This document shows, one piece after another, positions 58,948 through 64,000 of a DNA stretch of 64,000 nt (the first letter of the stretch is position 1; the number at the start of each line of letters is the position of its first letter). The notes below the pieces were generated by a model. It saw nothing but the letters and a program-made list of their open reading frames with translations. It was not told the DNA's origin and made no database searches. This stretch comes from Lachnospiraceae bacterium (lineage in GTDB: Bacteria; Bacillota; Clostridia; Lachnospirales; Lachnospiraceae), in NCBI GenBank assembly GCA_017442585.1, contig JAFRZM010000011.1:62001-126000 (forward strand). Reading direction: 5' to 3'. The position numbers were made by a program, and so were the translations under genes.

Positions 58948-59817
58948 ATGTTACTAACTACGGTCGTCAGTGATAAATTGATTTCAAATCTTAAATCGGG
59001 AGTTATTAAAGATTACTTGGAAAAAGTTCTCCCGGATGTATTATCGTTCTTTTGGTGCGTGATACTTGCACTTATCATATTCTTTGTCGGCAAGAAGGTT
59101 ATTAAGTGGATTGTCGGTCTTATCGAGAAAGGCATGAATAGGAGACGCTTGGAGACAGGCGTTGTGCAGTTTGTGCGCTCACTTCTTTTAATAGTTTTAT
59201 ATATAGCACTTGGACTTGTTATTTTTAATCTCTTTGGTATTGCGACATCTTCAATTGCGGCAGCAGTTGCAACCCTAGGACTTACTGCGGGATTATCGTT
59301 ACAGGGTGCATTGTCAAACTTCGCGGGTGGTGTGCTTATTCTTTTATTACATCCGTTTGTTGTAGGTGATTATATTATTGAAGATGGCCATAAGAATGAA
59401 GGTACGGTTAAGGAGATTTCAATTTTTTATACAAAGCTTGCAACTGTGGATAATAAGATAGTCGTAATTCCAAACGGTGCGTTGGCTAATTCATCTTTAA
59501 CCAATGTCACAAAGAGCAACACACGCCTTATGGATCTTGTATTCTCGATAAGTTATGAATCTGATATAAAGACTGCGAAAGACGTATTATATAAGCTTGC
59601 AGAAAGCGAGAGCCGTCGTATAGATAATACGGAAGTTAAAGTTTTCGTAAAAGAACTTGCGGACAGTGCGGTAATCTTAGGACTTCGTTTTACGGTTAAG
59701 ACGGATGAGTATTGGCCGGTGCGCTTTGATATACTGGAAAAAGCAAAGTATGACCTTGAGACTGCGGGAGTAGTGATAGCATACAACCAGCTTGATGTAC
59801 ATATTGATAATAAATAA
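58948..59817 (+). CDS. Small-conductance mechanosensitive channel (MscS family)
   Basis: A 289-residue channel protein, close to E. coli MscS in size. Three membrane segments lie at about 30-50, 72-93 and 97-125; the pore helix is in AAAVATLGLTAGLSLQGALS (20 residues) followed by NFAGGVLILLLHPFVVGDYI. The cytosolic beta and alpha/beta domains (VVIPNGALANSSLTNVT onward) are complete. It opens under membrane tension to release solutes in osmotic downshock. Start follows AAGGAAGGA. Confidence 0.95.
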   Translation: MLLTTVVSDKLISNLKSGVIKDYLEKVLPDVLSFFWCVILALIIFFVGKKVIKWIVGLIEKGMNRRRLETGVVQFVRSLLLIVLYIALGLVIFNLFGIATSSIAAAVATLGLTAGLSLQGALSNFAGGVLILLLHPFVVGDYIIEDGHKNEGTVKEISIFYTKLATVDNKIVVIPNGALANSSLTNVTKSNTRLMDLVFSISYESDIKTAKDVLYKLAESESRRIDNTEVKVFVKELADSAVILGLRFTVKTDEYWPVRFDILEKAKYDLETAGVVIAYNQLDVHIDNK

Positions 59818-59824
59818 TATGCTA

Positions 59825-59833
59825 TGTTATAAT
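59825..59833 (+). promoter_or_regulatory. Extended -10 promoter of the L,D-transpeptidase gene
   Basis: TGTTATAAT (TGnTATAAT), 41 bases before the first start codon; no good -35. It begins only a few bases after the MscS stop codon. Confidence 0.65.
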
Positions 59834-59873
59834 TATAAGGTATATGAAGACATATAAATAACTAATAATATAG

Positions 59874-61334
59874 ATGGGTTTTGTGCTAAAAATGGGCAGG
59901 AAAAACAAAGCAATAACAGTTTTATCGGTATTATTTTTGTTGACGGTAGTCGGAGTATTTGTTGCATACTCTGTCTATTTTGAGTACCATTTTTTTCCGA
60001 ATACATTTGTGGGTGAAGAGGATATATCGGGACTTAGGTATGTCGATGCCGAGAGAAAGATCCGTTCCAAAATGGATGAGTATCAGCTTTCAATTGTTCT
60101 TCGAAATAAGTCGGTTGAAAAAATCACAGCGGATGATATAGGACTTGCACCACTTTATACAGACCCGTTACTTGATTCTTTATATGACCAGCACGGATTC
60201 GAATTCATTATCCATTTATTTAAGAAGAATACAATAAGCGAAGTTCAGGTTTCGGTAGACCCGGAAAAGTATGAAAAGGTAGTAAGTTCCCTTTCGTTCC
60301 TTTCTCAATCGAATATGACTGAGCCTGTTGATGCCCATATTGAGTATGCGGACGGGCAGTACGTCATGGTCCCGGAAATCATGGGTGATACGCTAAATCC
60401 GGACGAAGTACGTGATTTAATAAAGAAAGCAATTATAACTTTAAAAAGTGAGATTGTTCTTGAAAACGAGGACGTCTATAAAAAACCTAATGTATACGAT
60501 ACGGATGTAATTCTTAATGCGGCGTTAATAGAAGTAAATGAATACCTTGAAACAGATGTTGAATATCAGTCAGGCGGAAAAACTTTAAAGCTTAATGCAG
60601 AGAAAGTCGCAGAGTTTATCGAAAGCGATAATAACGGCTGGATTAAGTTAGACAGTGAAGGTCATCCGATTCTTAATGACAAGAGAATTGATGAGTTTGT
60701 TGCAACAATAAAGAAGACATATGATTCAAACAAGAATAAGCAGCTTTTCAGAACTTCTTACGGTAAGGATGTCGAAGTCGCAAATAAGGGTATAGGTTTT
60801 CTTGTAAACGCAGATGCGGAAAAAGAAGCGGTTATGACTGCGTTAAAAGAGCACAAAAAAGAAGCACGTGAGCCGATATATTCAAGACGCGCATTAAGCT
60901 CAGGTAAGTATCAGTACGGTAACAGTTATATTGAAGTTAACTTAACCGCACAGCATGTCTTTGTATATATCAAAGGTATTAAGGTCTTCGAGACTGATTG
61001 CGTAACGGGTAGTGTAAGAAACGGTACGACAACCAGACAGGGTATGTTTACGATTAAATATAAGCAGCGTAATGCAGTGCTTCGTGGTGTAGGCTATGCA
61101 ACACCTGTAAATTACTGGATGCCATTCGATGGAGGAATCGGTCTTCATGATGCGACATGGCGCGGAAGATTCGGTGGACAGATATATAAGACGAATGGCT
61201 CTCACGGTTGCGTAAATTTACCGCTTTCTGCGGCTAAGAATATTTATGAATTTGCATATACGGGAATGCCGGTAATAGTTTATACGTTGCCGGGTACGGA
61301 GCAGAAAACAGACGAAAGCGCTGACAATAACTAG
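59874..61334 (+). CDS. L,D-transpeptidase with N-terminal membrane anchor
   Basis: A 486-residue cell-wall enzyme. One membrane segment (about 15-37) anchors it with the bulk outside. Two putative peptidoglycan-binding (PG_binding_4-like) modules fill about 45-350. The YkuD domain (about 355-475) has IEVNLTAQHVFVYIKG, GIGLHDATWRG and the catalytic GSHGCVNLP with His444 and Cys446. It would make 3-3 peptidoglycan cross-links or attach proteins. Neither start (59874, or ATG 59892) has a good ribosome site, so the N-terminus is uncertain by six residues. Confidence 0.92.
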   Translation: MGFVLKMGRKNKAITVLSVLFLLTVVGVFVAYSVYFEYHFFPNTFVGEEDISGLRYVDAERKIRSKMDEYQLSIVLRNKSVEKITADDIGLAPLYTDPLLDSLYDQHGFEFIIHLFKKNTISEVQVSVDPEKYEKVVSSLSFLSQSNMTEPVDAHIEYADGQYVMVPEIMGDTLNPDEVRDLIKKAIITLKSEIVLENEDVYKKPNVYDTDVILNAALIEVNEYLETDVEYQSGGKTLKLNAEKVAEFIESDNNGWIKLDSEGHPILNDKRIDEFVATIKKTYDSNKNKQLFRTSYGKDVEVANKGIGFLVNADAEKEAVMTALKEHKKEAREPIYSRRALSSGKYQYGNSYIEVNLTAQHVFVYIKGIKVFETDCVTGSVRNGTTTRQGMFTIKYKQRNAVLRGVGYATPVNYWMPFDGGIGLHDATWRGRFGGQIYKTNGSHGCVNLPLSAAKNIYEFAYTGMPVIVYTLPGTEQKTDESADNN

Positions 61335-61389
61335 CGCGACAAAATAATCGCTTGACTATAACTATTCACTCGCAAAAGTTTAAAAAAGA

Positions 61390-61398
61390 TGTTATAAT
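61390..61398 (+). promoter_or_regulatory. Extended -10 promoter of the aminotransferase gene
   Basis: TGTTATAAT, identical to the element before the L,D-transpeptidase gene; 57 bases before the start codon, weak -35. Confidence 0.65.
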
Positions 61399-61455
61399 TA
61401 TCATTGTATTGGAGAAGTAACCAGTTTACGAATAAATATTTAAGGGGGTTTAAAA

Positions 61456-62646
61456 ATGTTATCAAAACAGACTGAAAAGGCATTACAGAACCGTTCCGCG
61501 ATAAGAGAGATCTTTGAGTACGGAATGAAGAGAGGACAGGAAATCGGATTTGAAAATGTATTCGATTTTTCTTTGGGAAATCCTGCAACTCCTGCACCTA
61601 AGAAATTTGATGAGACAATCATTAAATTAGAGCAGACAATGGATCCGTTAAAACTTCACGGATACACAGATAATGCAGGTATTATGGAAGTTCGTGATGC
61701 TGTTGCAAAGAACTTGAATAAGCGATTCGGTACAGACTTTGAAGCAAAGTCAATAGTTATGACAGTAGGTGCCGGCGGTGCTATCAATACAGTTATGAAG
61801 ACTATACTTGATCCTGATGATGAAGTTATAGTATTTGCTCCGTATTTCTCAGAGTATGATAACTACGTTGCAAACTTCTATGGAAAGTTAGTTAAGATTG
61901 CTCCTAACTTCCCTACATTCCAGCCTAATCTTGATGAACTTAAGAAAGCTATCAACAAGAAGACAAAGGCAGTTTTAATCAATACACCTAATAACCCATC
62001 AGGTATCGTTTACTCTGAAGAGTCAATCAAGGGTATTGCGGAAGTTTTACGTGAAAAGCAGAAAGAACTTGGTCAGGAGATTTACCTTATCTCTGATGAA
62101 CCTTATAGAGAGCTTTTATTCGACGGTGCTAAGCACTACTTCGTATCGAAGTATTATGAGAATACATTTATCTGCTACTCATTCTCGAAGTCATTATCAC
62201 TTCCTGGTGAGCGTATCGGATACATTGCAATTCCTAAGACAATGGCAGATTGGGAGAAGGTTGCACTTGCAATTAAGACTTCCACAAGAATTTTAGGATT
62301 CGTTAACGCTCCTGCTTTAATGCAGATGGCAGTTAAAGAATGTATCGATGAGCAGTCAGATCTTGAGTACTATGCAAAGAATAGACAGATTCTTCTCGAC
62401 GGTCTTACAAAGTGCGGATTTACATGCGCTAAGCCGGAAGGTGCTTTCTATCTCTTCTTAAAGAGCCCGATTGCTGATGATGTAGAGTTCTGCGAGCATG
62501 CTAAAAAGTATGACCTCATGCTCGTAAACGGTTCATCATTCGGATGCCCTGGATACGTAAGACTTGCTTACTGTGTAGCTACAGATAAGATTGAGCGTTC
62601 GATGGAGAAGTTCGCACTTCTTGCTAAGGAGTACGGCTTACAGTAA
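61456..62646 (+). CDS. Pyridoxal-phosphate-dependent aminotransferase, class I/II
   Basis: A 396-residue fold-type I enzyme. The PLP lysine is Lys245 in CYSFSKSLSLPGERIGYI; INTPNNPSGIVYS and LISDEPYRELLF are the other cofactor-binding signatures. The C-terminal Arg in GYVRLAYCV binds the substrate carboxylate. It is probably an aspartate- or aromatic-type aminotransferase; substrate is not deducible. Codon use looks optimised, like ackA and pfkA, which suggests high expression. Start follows TTAAGGGGG. It is followed after 3 bases by a small exporter gene. Confidence 0.92.
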   Translation: MLSKQTEKALQNRSAIREIFEYGMKRGQEIGFENVFDFSLGNPATPAPKKFDETIIKLEQTMDPLKLHGYTDNAGIMEVRDAVAKNLNKRFGTDFEAKSIVMTVGAGGAINTVMKTILDPDDEVIVFAPYFSEYDNYVANFYGKLVKIAPNFPTFQPNLDELKKAINKKTKAVLINTPNNPSGIVYSEESIKGIAEVLREKQKELGQEIYLISDEPYRELLFDGAKHYFVSKYYENTFICYSFSKSLSLPGERIGYIAIPKTMADWEKVALAIKTSTRILGFVNAPALMQMAVKECIDEQSDLEYYAKNRQILLDGLTKCGFTCAKPEGAFYLFLKSPIADDVEFCEHAKKYDLMLVNGSSFGCPGYVRLAYCVATDKIERSMEKFALLAKEYGLQ

Positions 62647-62649
62647 CTT

Positions 62650-63150
62650 ATGGAAAGTTTAGTAACCTGGTTTACCAATAACCTCTCGCAGTATGTCTCG
62701 CGAGAGGTTGTTGTATTCATTATTTCATTAATGCCTATATTGGAACTTCGAGGAGGGCTTTTGGCAGCGTCACTTCTTAAAGTACCTATGCTTACCGCAA
62801 TACCGATATGCGTAACGGGTAACATTATCCCGATACCGTTTATCTTATTGCTTATTAAGAAGGTATTTGCGATTATGAAGAAGTGGACTCCTACGGGAAA
62901 GTTCGTGGAGCGTATAGAAGCTCACGCAATGAAGAGGAGCGGACGTATTGCCAATGCAGAGTTTTTGGGGCTTATGCTTTTCGTGGGAATACCGCTTCCG
63001 GGAACCGGTGCATGGACGGGATCTTTAATTGCATCACTTCTTGATGTCGATATAAAGAAAGCTGTTGTTGCGGAATTTATAGGTGTAGTTATCGCATGTA
63101 TTATAATGTGTATAGTGTCGTATGGGCTTCTTGGTGCGATAATCAGTTAG
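62650..63150 (+). CDS. Small multi-drug export protein family (COG2426-like)
   Basis: A 166-residue membrane protein with about four to five segments. ISLMPILELRGGLLAASLL near the N-terminus and FVGIPLPGTGAWTGSLIASL in the second half, each with conserved Gly/Pro re-entrant character, are typical of this family. Despite its name, no transported drug has been established. It begins 3 bases after the aminotransferase gene, with weak ribosome site, so it is probably coupled to it. Confidence 0.87.
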   Translation: MESLVTWFTNNLSQYVSREVVVFIISLMPILELRGGLLAASLLKVPMLTAIPICVTGNIIPIPFILLLIKKVFAIMKKWTPTGKFVERIEAHAMKRSGRIANAEFLGLMLFVGIPLPGTGAWTGSLIASLLDVDIKKAVVAEFIGVVIACIIMCIVSYGLLGAIIS

Positions 63151-63174
63151 AATGATGGAATACAGATTGCATAT

Positions 63175-63206
63175 AAAAAAGGCGTAGCGGAATGCTACGC
63201 CTTTTG
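63175..63206 (+). terminator. Bidirectional terminator between exporter and cyclophilin genes
   Basis: AAAGGCGTAGC (63178-63188) pairs perfectly with GCTACGCCTTT (63194-63204) around GGAAT; A-run before and T-run after allow use on both strands. Confidence 0.92.
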
Positions 63207-63217
63207 CACATTTCTAA

Positions 63218-63739
63218 TTATAATGTTTCAGGTTCAGGATATGTTTCGCCGAATGTATCGATTTCTACAGTCTTAATAACTTGCGGTGTTGTAGGTCTGT
63301 CAGAGTAGTCGGTTTCTGTAGTAGCGATTTTGTCTACAACTTCCATACCTTCCGTAACCTTACCAAATGCAGCATATGCGCCGTCTAAGTGAGGAGCGGC
63401 CTTATGCATGATGAAGAACTGGCTTCCAGCAGAATCAGGATCCATTGCACGTGCCATAGAGATAACGCCCGGCTCATGCTTTAATTCATTCTTAAATCCG
63501 TTCTGGGAAAACTCTCCCTTGATTGAGTATCCTGCGTCACCCATACCTGTTCCGTCAGGACATCCACCCTGGATCATGAAGTTCTCGATTACGCGGTGGA
63601 AGATAAGTCCGTCATAGAAGTTATGGTTGGCAAGACTTATAAAGTTATTAACCGTATTAGGTGCGATTTCAGGGTAAAGTTCTACCTTTATTACGTCGCC
63701 TGTTTCCATTGTTATTGTTGCTATAGGATTCTTTGCCAT
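63218..63739 (-). CDS. Peptidyl-prolyl cis-trans isomerase, cyclophilin type
   Basis: A 173-residue single-domain cyclophilin without signal peptide, so cytosolic. Catalytic and binding motifs are DGLIFHRVIENFMIQGGCP, GVISMARAMDPDSAGSQFFI and LDGAYAAFGKVTEGM. It speeds proline isomerisation in protein folding. The start follows TAAGGAGAC. It has its own promoter upstream and converges with the exporter gene. Confidence 0.96.
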   Translation of the reverse strand: MAKNPIATITMETGDVIKVELYPEIAPNTVNNFISLANHNFYDGLIFHRVIENFMIQGGCPDGTGMGDAGYSIKGEFSQNGFKNELKHEPGVISMARAMDPDSAGSQFFIMHKAAPHLDGAYAAFGKVTEGMEVVDKIATTETDYSDRPTTPQVIKTVEIDTFGETYPEPETL

Positions 63740-63773
63740 AATATGTCTCCTTAAAAAATAAATTACAATATAA

Positions 63774-63802
63774 AATATATTAGATTTTTCCTATTTTTTC
63801 AA
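63774..63802 (-). promoter_or_regulatory. SigA-type promoter of the cyclophilin gene
   Basis: On the minus strand TTGAAA (complement of 63797-63802), a 17-base spacer and TATATT (complement of 63774-63779). Confidence 0.78.
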
Positions 63803-63830
63803 TAAGATATATAAAAAACGAGGGCGCATT

Positions 63831-63858
63831 TTGAAACAATAAATGATATACTTATTAT
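63831..63858 (+). promoter_or_regulatory. SigA-type promoter of the last, partial gene
   Basis: TTGAAA (63831-63836), a 16-base spacer and TATTAT (63853-63858), 33 bases before the ATG at 63892. Confidence 0.65.
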
Positions 63859-63891
63859 GTGGTAGTTTGTTTTTAAAGAAAGGGATATTGG

Positions 63892-64000
63892 ATGAGAAAA
63901 AGAATATTGGCAATAGCGCTTATTTTATCAGTTATGTTACCGGGGATTATTATGCCTTTAAATGCAAATGCAAAGGGCTATTCTTTGGGGAATCTTAATG
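63892..64000 (+). CDS. Start of a secreted protein (cut by the window edge)
   Basis: The first 36 codons of a gene that runs off the window. They encode a classical signal peptide: basic MRKR, a hydrophobic core (ILAIALILSVMLPGIIMPL) and a probable cleavage site after ANA. AAAGGGATAT precedes the start. The mature protein cannot be identified. Confidence 0.75.
   Translation, partial: MRKRILAIALILSVMLPGIIMPLNANAKGYSLGNLN

Noticed and set aside
1..64000. CRISPR array, prophage or intact insertion sequence
   Set aside because: No regularly spaced repeats, integrase, transposase or phage structural genes were found; the only accessory trace is the hsdM/rhuM remnant.

Overview
The window looks like a chromosomal segment of a low-GC, anaerobic Firmicute, most probably a member of the Lachnospiraceae (Clostridia). 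The reasons are the gene orders cysS-mrnC-rlmB-sigH, polA-coaE and DUF177-rpmF-plsX-acpP-rnc-smc-ftsY, a sporulation-type sigma factor, acetate kinase, the two-subunit iron-sulfur serine dehydratase, a split purine pathway (PurO-type IMP cyclohydrolase plus stand-alone AICAR formyltransferase), and strong AGGAGG-type ribosome sites. Genus and species cannot be fixed from the sequence alone. Most of the window is dense housekeeping DNA on the plus strand.

Layout. 1-5070: ispF, cysS, mrnC, rlmB, sigH, ackA. 5070-6540: a hairpin-rich spacer, a probably flagellum-linked lytic transglycosylase, tRNA-Thr. 6540-7640: minus-strand DUF2975/XRE pair. 7800-11060: a protein that resembles ferredoxin-dependent bilin reductases, a papain-like lipoprotein protease and a D-2-hydroxyacid dehydrogenase. 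11150-17600: diacylglycerol-kinase-like protein, tRNA-Leu, O-antigen-ligase-like protein, M42 peptidase, lipoprotein, serpin, patatin. 17600-19700: the only clearly degraded accessory locus, a type I restriction methylase fragment joined to a RhuM fragment. 19700-26580: polA, coaE, a large FtsA-like ATPase, a degenerate sigma-like protein and a YycJ-type hydrolase. 26600-31150: dinB, the split purH pair, tmcAL. 31270-39370: DUF177, rpmF, a lipoprotein, plsX, acpP, rnc, smc, ftsY. 39390-45200: pepT, pepC, ileS. 45250-58790: an HD-GYP-like protein, a CPBP protease, an orphan membrane protein, dnaE, pfkA, an rRNA methylase, serine dehydratase, a zinc-ribbon membrane protein and a PAP2 protein. 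58870-64000: MscS, L,D-transpeptidase, aminotransferase, small exporter, cyclophilin and the start of a secreted protein.

How the genes work together. Translation and RNA processing (cysS, ileS, rlmB, mrnC, rnc, tmcAL, two tRNAs), fatty acid and phospholipid initiation (plsX, acpP), chromosome replication and segregation (dnaE, polA, dinB, smc), peptide use (pepT, pepC, M42) and fermentative carbon flow (pfkA, ackA, serine dehydratase) dominate. Several plus-strand genes start about 20-30 bases after an intrinsic terminator, which leaves no room for a promoter of their own and suggests controlled read-through.

The most unusual items are the bilin-reductase-like protein at 7809-8504, the long FtsA-like protein with its sigma-like neighbour (22960-25749), the possible SigD-type promoter before an SLT protein without signal peptide, and the hsdM/rhuM deletion scar. 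No CRISPR array, intact insertion sequence, prophage or replication origin was seen. All family assignments were made by eye and from memory; no database search was run.
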